Source: Streptomyces sp. CB02056
GTDB lineage: Bacteria; Actinomycetota; Actinomycetes; Streptomycetales; Streptomycetaceae
DNA length: 64,000 nt
Direction: 5' to 3'
Assembly (NCBI RefSeq): GCF_001905545.1
Contig: NZ_LIPD01000003.1
Coordinates: 655,147 to 719,146, forward strand
Part shown: piece by piece, positions 1 through 9,542 of the stretch
How positions within the stretch are numbered: the stretch's first letter is position 1
How the letters are laid out: every line of letters starts with the position of its first letter
Made by a program: the position numbers and the translations under genes
The notes under the pieces: model-generated
Database searches by the model: none
What the model was told of the DNA's origin: nothing
The model's input: the letters and a program-made list of their open reading frames with translations, nothing else

Positions 1-569
1 CGGTCACCAACCTGAAGCTGGTGCTCACCTCGGCCCAGCCGAACAGGCTGCGGGTGAGCAAGGAGGAGGAGCTGGTCCTCCCGGCCTCGCAGAGCGTGAC
101 GCTGCGCTTCAACGCCGAGGCGCACAACAACGGGCCGGTCGCGATGACCGCCCAGCTGTGGACCACCGGCCCCGACTCCCGGCCGTACGGCGAGGCGCAG
201 AAGTTCACGGTGGAGGTCACCTCGGTGACCAACGGCGTGCTGTACGTCTTCGCGGGCGCCGGCGTCCTGCTGCTGCTGGCCGCGCTGCGCTTCGTGCGCC
301 AGCGCAAGCGCCTCGGCGGGCAGCCGCACGAGGACGGCGACCAGCCGGTCGGCGACGCCCCGCTCGGGGACGCCCCGGCCGCGGGCGGCGCCGCGGCGGC
401 GGAGCCCGCCCCGCGGGCCCCGGCGGAGGACACCGCGGAGGGGGCCCCGGCGGCGGACGGGACCGACGGGACGGACGACACCCCTGGTGACGGTCCCGCG
501 CAGACACCGCGTGGCAGCAGCCCGGATGGCCGGGATCGGGCCGCCGGTGATGAGAAGGTTGGTCCTTGA
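1..569 (+). CDS. DUF6049-type membrane protein, C-terminal end (partial)
   Basis: The reading frame is open from the left edge of the window and ends at TGA 567-569, so only the last ~190 codons are present. The visible part is an Ig-like/beta-rich stretch, one transmembrane helix (GVLYVFAGAGVLLLLAALRF, about nt 234-295) preceded by extracellular sequence, a basic stop-transfer stretch, and a long Ala/Gly/Pro/Asp-rich cytoplasmic tail. In Streptomyces the gene directly before murJ encodes a large secreted-domain protein of the DUF6049 family with just this C-terminal architecture. The family call rests mainly on position and topology. Function is unknown; a role in envelope growth next to murJ is inference. 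Confidence 0.6.
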   Translation, partial: VTNLKLVLTSAQPNRLRVSKEEELVLPASQSVTLRFNAEAHNNGPVAMTAQLWTTGPDSRPYGEAQKFTVEVTSVTNGVLYVFAGAGVLLLLAALRFVRQRKRLGGQPHEDGDQPVGDAPLGDAPAAGGAAAAEPAPRAPAEDTAEGAPAADGTDGTDDTPGDGPAQTPRGSSPDGRDRAAGDEKVGP

Positions 570-627
570 TACCGCCGACCCCCTGCCTTGCCGGGCCGGC
601 CTCCCCCCACGACAGCGAAGAGGTGAC

Positions 628-3090
628 ATGACCGGGCGCAGCGAGGAGCGGCCGTCGGGCCGCGGTGAGAGCCGGCCGGGCGCCGAGTCGCCGTCCGGCG
701 ACTGGTACGTGGCCGACACCTACGCCCAGGACCCGTACGCGGTGGACGCGTACGGGAACCCCCAGGACGGCCAGGACCCGTACGGTCTGCGGGCCGGTCG
801 GCCCGCCGCGCCCCAGCCGCCGGCCGCCGCGTACGACGTGCCGCCGCAGCTGCCGCCGCAGGGCGTCGGCTACCCGACGCCGGTGCCGCCGACCCCGTAC
901 CAGGCCCCGGAGCACTTCGGGGCCCCGGTGCCGCCGGTGCAGCCCGGCTGGGACACCCCGGTGCAGCCCGCCTGGCCGCAGGAGCCGGCCCCGGCACAGG
1001 CCGCCGGCGGCCACTGGGGCGGCGTCGAGCAGCCCCGGCAGCAGTGGCAGCCCGGCCCGGCGCACTCCGCCTGGGACACCGAGACCACCGAGTACGTCGG
1101 GGTGGACGGCCTGTTCGGCGGCCGCGAGGCGCAGGCCGCGGTCCAGCCGCCGGTCCCGCAGCCCGCCCCGGCCCCCCAGCCCGGCCCTCCGCCCGGCCCC
1201 GCGCCGTACCCGCCGATGGGCGGCCACCCGGGGCAGCCCCCGTACGGCGCCGCTCCGGGCGGGCAGCAGCACTTCGTGCCGCCGATCGAGTTCGACCCGC
1301 CGCTCTCCGAGGCGGAGGCCACCATGCAGGTGGCCGCCGTCGCGGTGCCCCCGGCGGTCGAGCCGCTGGCGGACATCGTCGCCGAGGAGCGGACCGCCGA
1401 GCAGGCGCCCGCCCCCGCCGCCGAGCCCGGCAAGGCGGCCGGCGGCGGCAAGGTCTCCAACCTGCTGAACTCCAGCGCGATCATGGCGGCCGGCACGCTG
1501 GTCTCCCGCGGCACCGGCTTCGTCCGGACCATGGTGATCACCGCGGCCATCGGCGTCGGCATCATGGGTGACTCGTACAACGCCGCGAACACCCTGCCGA
1601 CCCTGCTGTACATCCTGATCGGCGGCGGCGCGCTGAACGCGGTCTTCGTGCCGCAGCTGGTGCGCAGCATGAAGAACGACGAGGACGGCGGCACCGCGTA
1701 CGCCAACCGGCTGCTCACCCTGGTGATGGTCGGGCTCGGCGGCGTGGTCTTCCTGGCGGTGCTCGGGGCGCCCGTGCTGGTGCGGCTGATCGCCCAGCCG
1801 ATGATGGCCAACCCGGAGCGCGCCGAGACCACGGTGGCGATGGCCCGCTACTGCCTGCCGACCATCTTCTTCATGGGCATCCACGTGGTGATGGGCCAGA
1901 TCCTCAACGCCCGCGGCCGCTTCGGCGCGATGATGTGGACGCCGGTCCTGAACAACATCGTGGTGATCTTCACCTTCTCCGCCTACATCTGGGTCTACGG
2001 CGGGTTCGGCACCACCCAGGTCACCCCGGAGGGCATCTCCCCCGAGGGCGTGCGGCTGCTCGGCCTCGGCACCCTGATCGGTCTGACCGTCCAGTCGCTG
2101 GCGATGATCCCGTACCTGCGGGCCGCCGGGTTCCGCTTCCGGCCCCGCTTCGACTGGCGCGGCCACGGCCTGGGCAAGGCCGCCCGGCTGGCCAAGTGGA
2201 CGTTCTTCTTCGTGCTCGCCAACCAGGCCGGCTACCTGGTGATCACCCAGCTGTCCACCAAGGCGGGCGCCGCCGCGGCGGCGGCCGGCCACAACGGCGT
2301 CGGCCTGGCCGCGTTCTCCAACGCGCTGCTGATCTGGCAGCTCCCGCAGGCCGTGATCACCGTCTCGATCATGAGCGCGGTGCTCCCCCGGCTCTCCCGG
2401 GCGGCGGCCGACGAGGACGCCGGTGCCGTGCGCGACGACATCTCCTACGGTCTGCGCACCACCGCGGTGGCGGTCGTCCCGGCGGCCTTCCTGTTCCTGT
2501 CGCTCGGCCCGGTGGTCGGCCGGGCGATCTACGCGATCGGCGGCAACGACACCGTCCTGAACGACGCCACCAACGTCGGTCTGATGCTCTCCGCGTTCGC
2601 GCTGGGCCTGATCCCGTACTCCGCCCAGTACGTGATGCTGCGCGGCTTCTACGCCTACGAGGACACCCGGACGCCGTTCTACAACACCGTCTGGGTCGCC
2701 GCCTGCCAGGCCGGCTTCGCGCTGCTGTGCTGGCTGGTGCTGCCCTCCGAGTGGACGGTGACCGGCCTCGCCTTCGGCTACGGCCTGGCCTACGCCATCG
2801 GGGTGATGGTCGCGATGCCGAAGCTGAAGAAGCGGATCGGCGGGCTGGACACCAAGCGGATCGGCCGGACGTACAGCCGGCTGGCCGCCGCCTGCGTCCC
2901 GGCCGCCCTGGTCGGCCTCGGCGCCAGCCTGGGCGTCCAGCAGGTGCTCGGCGGCTGGCCGGGCAGCGTGGCGGCCCTGGTCGTGGCCGGCGGCCTCCAG
3001 CTGGCGGTCTTCGTGCTCATCGCGAAGCGCCTGCGGATCGAGGAGCTGAACTCCATGCTGGGCATGGTCCGCGGCCGACTGGGCCGCTGA
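628..3090 (+). CDS. murJ: lipid II flippase MurJ (MviN) with long disordered N-terminus
   Basis: MurJ flips lipid II across the cytoplasmic membrane for peptidoglycan synthesis. Residues ~275-820 form the multi-helix MurJ/MviN core (MOP superfamily), starting with SSAIMAAGTLVSRGTGFVRT and rich in the family's Arg/Gly/Pro loop motifs. Residues 1-270 are a Pro/Gln/Tyr-rich low-complexity cytoplasmic extension, as in other streptomycete MurJ proteins. ATG 628 was chosen because an AGAGG Shine-Dalgarno lies 5 nt upstream; an in-frame GTG at 487 would overlap the upstream gene. The next gene encodes a membrane pseudokinase whose domains are fused to MurJ in mycobacteria, so the two products probably act together. 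Confidence 0.93.
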   Translation: MTGRSEERPSGRGESRPGAESPSGDWYVADTYAQDPYAVDAYGNPQDGQDPYGLRAGRPAAPQPPAAAYDVPPQLPPQGVGYPTPVPPTPYQAPEHFGAPVPPVQPGWDTPVQPAWPQEPAPAQAAGGHWGGVEQPRQQWQPGPAHSAWDTETTEYVGVDGLFGGREAQAAVQPPVPQPAPAPQPGPPPGPAPYPPMGGHPGQPPYGAAPGGQQHFVPPIEFDPPLSEAEATMQVAAVAVPPAVEPLADIVAEERTAEQAPAPAAEPGKAAGGGKVSNLLNSSAIMAAGTLVSRGTGFVRTMVITAAIGVGIMGDSYNAANTLPTLLYILIGGGALNAVFVPQLVRSMKNDEDGGTAYANRLLTLVMVGLGGVVFLAVLGAPVLVRLIAQPMMANPERAETTVAMARYCLPTIFFMGIHVVMGQILNARGRFGAMMWTPVLNNIVVIFTFSAYIWVYGGFGTTQVTPEGISPEGVRLLGLGTLIGLTVQSLAMIPYLRAAGFRFRPRFDWRGHGLGKAARLAKWTFFFVLANQAGYLVITQLSTKAGAAAAAAGHNGVGLAAFSNALLIWQLPQAVITVSIMSAVLPRLSRAAADEDAGAVRDDISYGLRTTAVAVVPAAFLFLSLGPVVGRAIYAIGGNDTVLNDATNVGLMLSAFALGLIPYSAQYVMLRGFYAYEDTRTPFYNTVWVAACQAGFALLCWLVLPSEWTVTGLAFGYGLAYAIGVMVAMPKLKKRIGGLDTKRIGRTYSRLAAACVPAALVGLGASLGVQQVLGGWPGSVAALVVAGGLQLAVFVLIAKRLRIEELNSMLGMVRGRLGR

Positions 3091-3102
3091 CCGCCCGACC
3101 AC

Positions 3103-3170
3103 CGGCCGGACGAGCGGGCGCCCTGACCGGGCGTCAACCGGAGCAGAAGGCTCCTCCGCTCGTCCGGCCG
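3103..3170 (+). terminator. inverted repeat after murJ
   Basis: Two perfect 15-bp arms (3103-3117 and 3156-3170) flank a 38-nt loop that itself contains a GCCC/GGGC hairpin. It lies just after the murJ stop, so it is a likely transcript end. The rest of the 303-bp gap (3091-3393) shows no gene. Confidence 0.5.
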
Positions 3171-3393
3171 AGTGCTGGGCCACCGGTTGGTTCGGGTCCG
3201 CCCGACCGCCGGATGGCGACCAGGTGTCGGATCTGCACCACATCTCTCCACCCGTATGCAACCGAGCGGACGTCTCAGCGGTCGTACCCGGTGGAGAAGA
3301 GTGGGCACAATTGTCCTGGAGCACAGGGCCGCCGACCCTAGGGCTCCAGCGACTCTCTCAAGCCGCGGCGACACAAGGGGAGGCAGGACCACG

Positions 3394-5409
3394 GTGGCTG
3401 ATGGCACCAAGGCGGTCGTCGACACGTCAGCAGCTGACGCGGCGACGGACGAGGCCGCGCTGGCCGCGGCGATCGACGAGCTCGCGGGCTCGGACGACGC
3501 CGGCGAGAGCACCTCCGCGGACGCCCGCGAGGGCGCCCCCGCCGCCCCCACCGCTGCCGCCGCCCCCGGGCGCACCGACGCGGACGAGAACACCGACCAG
3601 GACGGGGAGAAGGGCCGGGGCGAGGACCGGGACGACGCGCCGGCCGCGGGCCCGGAGCCCGCCGCCGGCGAGGAGACCTCGGAGATCACCGCCCCGCTCT
3701 CGGTCCAGGAGCTGCGCGCCGAACTGGCCGCCGGGTCCCCCCGGAAGAAGCCCGCCCCCGAGCCCACCCGCCCCGCGCGCCGCCCCACCGACCCGCAGCC
3801 CACGGTCGACCCGCGCGACACCGCCACCCTCCCGCGCACCCTCCCCGCCCCGCAGCGCCGCAGCGGGGACATGATCGGCCACCGGTACCGGCTGGAGGAG
3901 TGCATCTCCCAGACCGAGACCTTCAGCAGCTGGCGCGCCGTCGACGAGAAGCTGCGCCGGGCGGTCGGCGTCCACCTGATGGCCTCCGGCCACCAGCGGG
4001 CCCGCAAGGTGCTGGCCGCGGCCAAGTCCGCCGCCCTGCTCGGCGACCCGCGCTTCGTCCAGGTGCTGGACGCCGTCCACGAGGGCGAGCTGGTCTACGT
4101 CGTGCGGGAGTGGCTGCCGCACTCCTCCGACCTGGCCAGGCTGCTCGCCAACGGCCCGATGGAGCCGCACGAGGCGTACCAGATGGTCCGCCAGGTCGCC
4201 GACGCCGTCGCGGCCGCCCACCGGCGCGGCCAGGCCCACCTGCGGCTCACCCCGCGCTGCGTGCTGCGCACCGACAGCGGCCAGTACCGGATCAACGGCA
4301 TCGCGGTGGACGCCGCCCTGCGCGGGCTGCCCGCCGAGGACGCCGAGGACGCCCAGCGGGCCGACACCCGCGCGATCGGCGCACTGCTGTTCGCCGCGCT
4401 CACCCACCGCTGGCCGTACCCGGAGGACCGCTACGACCTCCAGGGCCTGCCCAAGGGCCTCCAGAACGCCGCGCCGGACCAGGTCCGCGCCGGGGTCCAC
4501 AAGGGCCTGTCAGAGCTCGCCGCGCGGGCCCTGTTCGACCAGCCGCCGCACCACGCCCAGCCGATCACCACCCCGGAGGAACTGGTCCGGGCGATCGCCA
4601 AGCTGCCCAAGATCCGCCAGCCCGCGCCGGAGCTGCCCGCCTTCCCGGCCCCGCCCCGGCACAACACCCACGCGCTGCCCACCGCGCCCAACCCGACCCG
4701 GGTCGCCGACACCACCGTCTCCCCGCTGCCGGCCTCCTCCCGCCCGGCCCCCTCCCGGCGCACCCGCACCCGGCGGCGGCTGCGCCGGGTGGTCAAGGCC
4801 ACCGCGTGGACGGTTGCGCTGGGCGCGATCGGCGTCGCCTCCTGGCAGTTCGTCGACAGCCTGCGCCACACCGGGGCGGCCACCGCGTCCCCGCTGACCT
4901 CGGCCAGCAGCACCGCGCCGAGCCCCCAGGCGAGCACCCACAACCCGGTGTCGATCGCCATCAAGGAGGCGCAGTCGTACAACCCGCTGGGCGACGGGCC
5001 CGAGGGCACCGAGAGCATCGGGAAGGCGATCGACAACGACGCGAACACCTCCTGGACCACCGGCTGGTACGTCGACCAGCTCGGGCCCAAGCCGCCCGCG
5101 CTCAAGTCCGGCACCGGTCTGCTGATCGACCTCGGCTCACCGCAGCCGGTCTCCTCGGTGAGCGTCCTGTTCTCCGGCGGCGAGCAGTCCGCGGAGCTGC
5201 GGGTGCCCACCGCGGCCGCCGCCGGCAACCCGCTGCAGGCCAAGCCGGACGCCTTCACCGTCGTGGGCAAGAAGACCGGGACCAATGTCGAGTACACCCT
5301 CGACTCCCCGACCACCACGCGGTACCTCTTGATCTGGCTGACCGGTCTGGCGAAGGATGCCGACGGCAAGTACCGGGGCCACGTCGCCGAGGTCAAGGTC
5401 TCCGGCTGA
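3394..5409 (+). CDS. membrane pseudokinase with extracellular discoidin-like domain (MurJ partner)
   Basis: 671 aa. Residues 1-159 are acidic and disordered. Residues ~160-400 have a Ser/Thr-kinase fold, but the catalytic residues are lost: the VAxK lysine is His in VGVHLM, the HRD-K-N loop reads HLRLTPRC, and no DFG is present, so it cannot be an active kinase. One transmembrane helix lies at ~466-485. Residues ~516-671 form an F5/8 type C (discoidin)-like extracellular domain (AIDNDANTSWTTGWY). In Mycobacterium the same pseudokinase-TM-outer domain series is fused to the C-terminus of MurJ, and the pseudokinase binds a phosphopeptide-recognition partner. GTG 3394 has the strong SD AAGGGGAGG upstream. 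Inference: a scaffold that regulates MurJ. Confidence 0.85.
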   Translation: MADGTKAVVDTSAADAATDEAALAAAIDELAGSDDAGESTSADAREGAPAAPTAAAAPGRTDADENTDQDGEKGRGEDRDDAPAAGPEPAAGEETSEITAPLSVQELRAELAAGSPRKKPAPEPTRPARRPTDPQPTVDPRDTATLPRTLPAPQRRSGDMIGHRYRLEECISQTETFSSWRAVDEKLRRAVGVHLMASGHQRARKVLAAAKSAALLGDPRFVQVLDAVHEGELVYVVREWLPHSSDLARLLANGPMEPHEAYQMVRQVADAVAAAHRRGQAHLRLTPRCVLRTDSGQYRINGIAVDAALRGLPAEDAEDAQRADTRAIGALLFAALTHRWPYPEDRYDLQGLPKGLQNAAPDQVRAGVHKGLSELAARALFDQPPHHAQPITTPEELVRAIAKLPKIRQPAPELPAFPAPPRHNTHALPTAPNPTRVADTTVSPLPASSRPAPSRRTRTRRRLRRVVKATAWTVALGAIGVASWQFVDSLRHTGAATASPLTSASSTAPSPQASTHNPVSIAIKEAQSYNPLGDGPEGTESIGKAIDNDANTSWTTGWYVDQLGPKPPALKSGTGLLIDLGSPQPVSSVSVLFSGGEQSAELRVPTAAAAGNPLQAKPDAFTVVGKKTGTNVEYTLDSPTTTRYLLIWLTGLAKDADGKYRGHVAEVKVSG

Positions 5410-5410
5410 C

Positions 5411-5429
5411 CCGGGGCGGACGGCCCCGG
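5411..5429 (+). terminator. short hairpin after the pseudokinase gene
   Basis: CCGGGGC (5411-5417) and GCCCCGG (5423-5429) form a 7-bp GC stem with a 5-nt loop, two bases after the stop codon. It is a weak candidate terminator between the murJ unit and sigM. Confidence 0.4.
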
Positions 5430-5460
5430 CACGACGGCACGACGGCAGAGGGGGGTGACG

Positions 5461-6189
5461 GTGGCGGACGACGACGCGGCGCTGCTCGCCCGGCACGTCG
5501 CCGGCGACCCGGCGGCCTTCGGCCTGCTGGTGGACCGCCACCGCGACCGGCTCTGGGCGGTCGCCCTGCGCACCCTGGGCGACCGCGAGGAGGCCGCCGA
5601 CGCCCTCCAGGACGCCCTGGTGTCCGCCTTCCGCGCCGCCGCCGGCTTCCAGGGCCGCTCGGCGGTCACCACCTGGCTGCACCGGATCGTGGTCAACGCC
5701 TGCCTGGACCGCGCCCGGCGCAGCGCCACCCGGCGTACCACCCCGCTCGACGATGACCCGCAGCGGCTGGACACCCTGGTCGGCGCCGCCGAGCCGGCCG
5801 ACTCCCCGGTGGTCCGGGCCGAGCTGCACCGGGAGCTGACCGCGGCGCTCGCCGAACTGCCCGCCGAACAGCGGGCCGCCCTGGTGCTGGTCGACATGCA
5901 GGGCTACCCGGTGGCCGAGGCCGCCGAGCTGCTGGGCGTCCCGGTGGGAACCGTGAAGAGCCGCTGCGCGCGTGGCCGGGCCCGGCTCCTCCCCCTGGTC
6001 CGGCACCTGCGCGAGCCCGATGTTTCACGTGAAACACCGCCCGCCCCCGGCTCGGCCCCGCCGCGCCGGGACACCCCCGGGAACCCGAAGCGCCCCGGCT
6101 CCGTCACAGGGACGGGGCCGAGCACCGGCACAGGGACGGGGCAGAGCACCGGTCGGACGATGCTGGAAGGAGACGTGAGCACCCGATGA
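5461..6189 (+). CDS. sigM: ECF RNA polymerase sigma factor SigM
   Basis: 242-aa extracytoplasmic-function sigma factor. Region 2 spans residues ~10-85 ([37 protein letters not shown]) and region 4 spans ~120-175 ([20 protein letters not shown], then a helix-turn-helix reaching [14 protein letters not shown]). A ~55-aa low-complexity tail follows region 4 and contains a parS site within its codons (VSRET). GTG 5461 is preferred because AGAGGGGGG ends 6 nt before it; GTG 5455 is too close to that SD. The stop overlaps the anti-sigma start in an ATGA quartet, so the pair is translationally coupled. The genomic position between the pseudokinase and trxB matches the streptomycete gene annotated sigM. 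Confidence 0.88.
   Translation: MADDDAALLARHVAGDPAAFGLLVDRHRDRLWAVALRTLGDREEAADALQDALVSAFRAAAGFQGRSAVTTWLHRIVVNACLDRARRSATRRTTPLDDDPQRLDTLVGAAEPADSPVVRAELHRELTAALAELPAEQRAALVLVDMQGYPVAEAAELLGVPVGTVKSRCARGRARLLPLVRHLREPDVSRETPPAPGSAPPRRDTPGNPKRPGSVTGTGPSTGTGTGQSTGRTMLEGDVSTR
6022..6035. promoter_or_regulatory. parS site (perfect), inside sigM
   Basis: GTTTCACGTGAAAC, the 14-bp palindrome bound by ParB. It lies in the 3' part of sigM and is read there as Val-Ser-Arg-Glu-Thr. It is the leftmost parS in the window, about 12 kb from oriC. Confidence 0.93.
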
Positions 6190-7178
6190 ACGCCCATCCC
6201 TCCTTCCCCGACCCCGCCGACGACCACCCCCCGGTCGAGCAGCTGGCCGACCTCGCCGAGGGGCTGGTCGACTCCCCTTCCACCGTCGAGGCGCTGCGGC
6301 GGCACCTGGACGGCTGCGCCGAGTGCCGGGAGACCGTCGACGCGCTCGCCGAGGTCCGGGCCCTGCTCGGCGACGTCGAGACCCCGCCGATGCCGGCCGA
6401 CGTCGCCGCCCGGCTGGACGCGGCACTCGCCGCGGCCGTCGCCGAAGCCGCCGGGAGCGCCGGCGAGGCCGTCGAGCGGCCGCAGGAGGCCCCCGCGGCC
6501 GACCGTCGACCCGAGGCCCCGGCCCGACCCGTACTCACCGCCACGGCGCCCCTCACGCCGTCCTCCGCCCCGCCCTCCAGGCCCGCGGGGCGTCCCGCCG
6601 GCCGGTCCGGCCCGGCCACCGGCCCCGGCCGCCCCCGGCGGCGGCGGTTCGCCCTGCTGATCGGCACGGCCGCCGCCCTGGCCGCCCTCGGACTCGGCGG
6701 GGCTCTGCTGCTGCAGCCCGACGACCGGTCCGGCACGGTGACGGCCAGCGCGGGCGGCGCCCCGACCGCCACCGCCGACAGCCACGACGCCCGGGCCCCG
6801 CACACGGCCGCCGGCACCGACTACCGCGAGGACGAACTCGCCACCCAGGTCCAGCGGTTGCTGGCCCGCTCGGAGAACGTCCCGGGGCTGCGGGCCACCG
6901 GGCCCGCCATGTCCGAGGGCGCCCTGCCCGCCGCCGGCGGCCGGCCGGAGTCCGACCCGCCCTCCCCCACGGGCTCCCCCACCGGCTCCCCCACCGCGCC
7001 GGGCTGCCCGGCCCCGGCCTCCGGCACCCCGCTGGCCACCGACCGGGGCACCTTCCAGGGCGCCCCGGTGGACGTCCTGGTCTACCCGCTGCCCGGCCGG
7101 CCCGGTTTCGTCGACGTCTACCTGCGCTCCCCCGACTGCGGCCCGACCGTCCTGCACCAGGCCGTTCCCAGCCACTGA
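6186..7178 (+). CDS. membrane-bound zinc anti-sigma factor for SigM
   Basis: 330 aa. The N-terminal cytoplasmic domain has the zinc anti-sigma (ZAS) signature H-x3-C-x2-C (H40, C44, C47 in HLDGCAEC). A Pro/Ala-rich linker follows, then one transmembrane helix near residues 155-177 ([20 protein letters not shown]) and a ~150-aa extracytoplasmic domain with two cysteines that could form a disulfide. The architecture is that of a membrane anti-sigma factor that sequesters its ECF sigma factor until an envelope or redox signal releases it. The ATG overlaps the sigM stop (ATGA), which supports an equimolar partner. The signal sensed is not evident. Confidence 0.85.
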   Translation: MNAHPSFPDPADDHPPVEQLADLAEGLVDSPSTVEALRRHLDGCAECRETVDALAEVRALLGDVETPPMPADVAARLDAALAAAVAEAAGSAGEAVERPQEAPAADRRPEAPARPVLTATAPLTPSSAPPSRPAGRPAGRSGPATGPGRPRRRRFALLIGTAAALAALGLGGALLLQPDDRSGTVTASAGGAPTATADSHDARAPHTAAGTDYREDELATQVQRLLARSENVPGLRATGPAMSEGALPAAGGRPESDPPSPTGSPTGSPTAPGCPAPASGTPLATDRGTFQGAPVDVLVYPLPGRPGFVDVYLRSPDCGPTVLHQAVPSH

Positions 7179-7254
7179 CCGGCGGTTTCCATGCGATCCA
7201 CGCCAACTCCGCCACGCCGCTTCCGGACTTCGGGCGGCTGGTACTGATCCGCCT

Positions 7255-7281
7255 GGGAATGCGAGACACTGGTCAGTCGTT
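7255..7281 (+). promoter_or_regulatory. sigma-R type promoter of trxBA
   Basis: GGGAAT (7255-7260), then exactly 18 bases, then GTT (7279-7281): the GGAAT-N18-GTT consensus of the thiol-oxidative-stress sigma factor SigR. It lies 70 bp before the trxB start. In Streptomyces trxBA is a known SigR target. Confidence 0.85.
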
Positions 7282-7351
7282 GTCCCGGGCGGCGGAGCAG
7301 GACCGCCCTCCCCGCAGCAAACGCGGGTCGCGATGCGAACCAGGAGAAGCA

Positions 7352-8317
7352 GTGAGCGACGTCCGTAACGTGATCATCATCGGTTCCGGCCCGGCCGGGT
7401 ACACGGCCGCGCTCTACACGGCCCGTGCCTCCCTCAAGCCGCTGGTCTTCGAGGGGGCCGTCACCGCCGGTGGCGCGCTCATGAACACCACCGAGGTCGA
7501 GAACTTCCCGGGCTTCCGGGACGGCGTCATGGGCCCCGAGCTGATGGACAACATGCGCGCCCAGGCCGAGAAGTTCGGCGCCGAGCTGATCCCCGACGAC
7601 ATCGTCGCGGTCGACCTCACCGGTGACGTCAAGACCGTCACCGACTCCGAGGGCAACGTGCACAAGGCACGCGCCGTGATCGTCACCACCGGCTCCCAGC
7701 ACCGCAAGCTCGGCCTGCCGAACGAGGACAAGCTCTCCGGCCGCGGCGTCTCCTGGTGCGCGACCTGCGACGGCTTCTTCTTCCGCGACCAGGACATCGC
7801 GGTGGTCGGCGGCGGCGACACCGCGCTGGAGGAGGCGACCTTCCTCTCCCGCTTCGCCAAGAGCGTCACGATCATCCACCGCCGGGACTCCCTGCGCGCC
7901 TCCAAGGCGATGCAGGAGCGCGCCTTCGCCGACCCGAAGATCCGCTTCGAGTGGGACAGCGCGGTCGAGGCCATCCACGGCGACCCGAAGCTGACCGGCG
8001 TCACCCTGCGCGACACCACCACCGGCGAGACCCGCGAGCTGGCCGTCACCGGCCTGTTCATCGCGATCGGCCACGACCCGCGCACCGAGCTCTTCAAGGG
8101 CCAGCTGGACCTCGACGCCGAGGGCTACCTCAAGGTCGACGCCCCCTCGACCCGGACCAACATCCCGGGCGTCTTCGGCGCCGGCGACGTCGTCGACCAC
8201 ACCTACCGCCAGGCCATCACGGCCGCCGGCACCGGCTGCTCCTCCGCCCTGGACGCCGAGCGCTACCTGGCCGCGCTGGACGACCTGGAGGCCAAGGCCG
8301 CCGCCGTCGCGGTCTGA
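7352..8317 (+). CDS. trxB: thioredoxin reductase
   Basis: 321-aa FAD/NADPH flavoenzyme that reduces thioredoxin. The FAD site is [16 protein letters not shown] near the N-terminus, the redox-active pair is C136/C139 in WCATCDGF, the NADPH site is [10 protein letters not shown], and the C-terminal FAD motif is [10 protein letters not shown]. Length is typical of low-molecular-weight bacterial TrxB. GTG 7352 follows the SD AGGAGA by 4-5 nt; the frame is open further upstream but without a start signal. A SigR-type promoter lies 70 bp upstream, so expression should rise in disulfide stress. It is followed by trxA. Confidence 0.97.
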   Translation: MSDVRNVIIIGSGPAGYTAALYTARASLKPLVFEGAVTAGGALMNTTEVENFPGFRDGVMGPELMDNMRAQAEKFGAELIPDDIVAVDLTGDVKTVTDSEGNVHKARAVIVTTGSQHRKLGLPNEDKLSGRGVSWCATCDGFFFRDQDIAVVGGGDTALEEATFLSRFAKSVTIIHRRDSLRASKAMQERAFADPKIRFEWDSAVEAIHGDPKLTGVTLRDTTTGETRELAVTGLFIAIGHDPRTELFKGQLDLDAEGYLKVDAPSTRTNIPGVFGAGDVVDHTYRQAITAAGTGCSSALDAERYLAALDDLEAKAAAVAV

Positions 8318-8343
8318 GCCCATCCCGCTCCACCCGCGGGGGT

Positions 8344-8357
8344 GTTCCACGTGAAAC
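8344..8357. promoter_or_regulatory. parS-like site (one mismatch)
   Basis: GTTCCACGTGAAAC differs from the parS consensus at one base. It lies in the trxB-trxA gap. It is probably a weaker ParB site within the origin-proximal cluster. Confidence 0.75.
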
Positions 8358-8446
8358 ACCCCCGCCCCGGCCGGGCAGAAACAGAACGGGCCCACCCGTT
8401 GTTCTCCTGGCAGCAGCCCCCTCCGTCCGAACCCCGAGGAGTTCCC

Positions 8447-8773
8447 GTGGCCGGCGCCACCACCACAGTCACCGACGCGACGTTCGAGAAGGACGTCCTC
8501 GAGAGCGAGAAGCCCGTACTGGTCGACTTCTGGGCCACCTGGTGCGGCCCGTGCCGCCAGGTCGCCCCGGTCCTGGAGGACATCGCGGCCGAGCACGGCG
8601 ACAAGCTGACCATCGCCAAGCTCGACGTGGACGCCAACCAGGCGACCGCCGCCAAGTACGGCGTCATCTCGATCCCGACCCTGATCGTCTACCAGGGCGG
8701 CGAGCCGGTGAAGTCCATCACCGGTGCCCGTCCGAAGGCCGCGCTGCTGCGCGAGCTGGCCGACTTCATCTAG
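8447..8773 (+). CDS. trxA: thioredoxin
   Basis: 108-aa thioredoxin with the active site W32-C33-G34-P35-C36 and the cis-Pro motif SIPTL. It reduces protein disulfides using electrons from TrxB, encoded just upstream. GTG 8447 has a CGAGGAG Shine-Dalgarno at 6 nt and gives the standard thioredoxin length; a start at 8342 in the same frame would add a non-homologous tail overlapping a parS-like site. A strong hairpin terminator follows. It is likely cotranscribed with trxB from the sigma-R promoter. Confidence 0.97.
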   Translation: MAGATTTVTDATFEKDVLESEKPVLVDFWATWCGPCRQVAPVLEDIAAEHGDKLTIAKLDVDANQATAAKYGVISIPTLIVYQGGEPVKSITGARPKAALLRELADFI

Positions 8774-8795
8774 GTCTTCCGGTCGTCGACCGCGC

Positions 8796-8831
8796 GGAGG
8801 CGGGGCTCCCCTCGGGGGGAGCCCCGCCTCC
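8796..8831. terminator. strong bidirectional terminator, trxA / acetyltransferase
   Basis: Perfect 16-bp arms at 8796-8811 and 8816-8831 with a 4-base TCGG loop. It lies between the convergent trxA and acetyltransferase genes and can serve both. Confidence 0.9.
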
Positions 8832-8866
8832 GTCGTTCCCGGCCCCTCGAAGGGCGTCTCCGGGCC

Positions 8867-9481
8867 CTAGAAGGGCAGCACCGGTTCCTTGCGCCCGCCG
8901 CCCAGCAGCCGCTCCAGCGCCCCCTCCACGTCGCCCCGCCAGGAGAGCGTGGTCCGCGCCTCCAGCCGCAGCCGCGGGTAGCGCGAGTGCGGGCGGACGG
9001 TCCTGAAGCCGACCGCGAGCAGGTGGTCGGCCGGCAGCACGCAACTGGTCGGCGCCCGCCCGGAGGAGCCGAAGGCCTCGATCGCCCGCACCCCGCGCCC
9101 GATCAGGTCCTTGGCCACGGTCTGCACCAGCACCCGGCCGATCCCCTGGCGCTGGTAGCCCGGCAGCACCCGGCTGACCATCAGCTGGACGGCGTCGGGC
9201 GAGACCGGGCTGGTCGGGAAGGACTGCGAGCGGGGGACGTAGGCGGGCGGCGCGTACAGCACGAACCCGGCGGGCCGGTCGTCCACGTAGACGATCCGAC
9301 CGCAGGAGCCCCACTCCAGCAGCACCGTGGAGATCCACCCCTCCTTCTCCAGCTCCGGCTTGCCCGACTCCACCGCTTCCTTCGCACTGACCGGGTCCAG
9401 CTCCCAGAACACGCAGGAGCGGCAGCCGGCCGGCAGGTCCCCGAGGTTGTCCAGCGTCAGCGGAACGATCCGCCGTCCCAT
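8867..9481 (-). CDS. GNAT family N-acetyltransferase
   Basis: 204-aa protein with a GNAT fold. The acetyl-CoA binding motif A is visible as VLPGYQRQGIGRVLVQTV (Q/R-x-x-G-x-G/A type), preceded by the beta-strand VQLMVSRV. The N-terminus has the Cys-containing stretch CRSCVFWELDP seen in the orthologue found at this position near parB in streptomycetes. The substrate is unknown. ATG 9481 has the ideal SD GGAGGAGG. It is transcribed toward trxA and ends at a shared terminator. A parS site lies 60 bp upstream of its start. Confidence 0.87.
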   Translation of the reverse strand: MGRRIVPLTLDNLGDLPAGCRSCVFWELDPVSAKEAVESGKPELEKEGWISTVLLEWGSCGRIVYVDDRPAGFVLYAPPAYVPRSQSFPTSPVSPDAVQLMVSRVLPGYQRQGIGRVLVQTVAKDLIGRGVRAIEAFGSSGRAPTSCVLPADHLLAVGFRTVRPHSRYPRLRLEARTTLSWRGDVEGALERLLGGGRKEPVLPF

Positions 9482-9542
9482 GGCCGCACCTCCTCCTCCC
9501 TCTCACGGTCGAGCATTCCCCCACAAACGCCGATGGGTGCAT

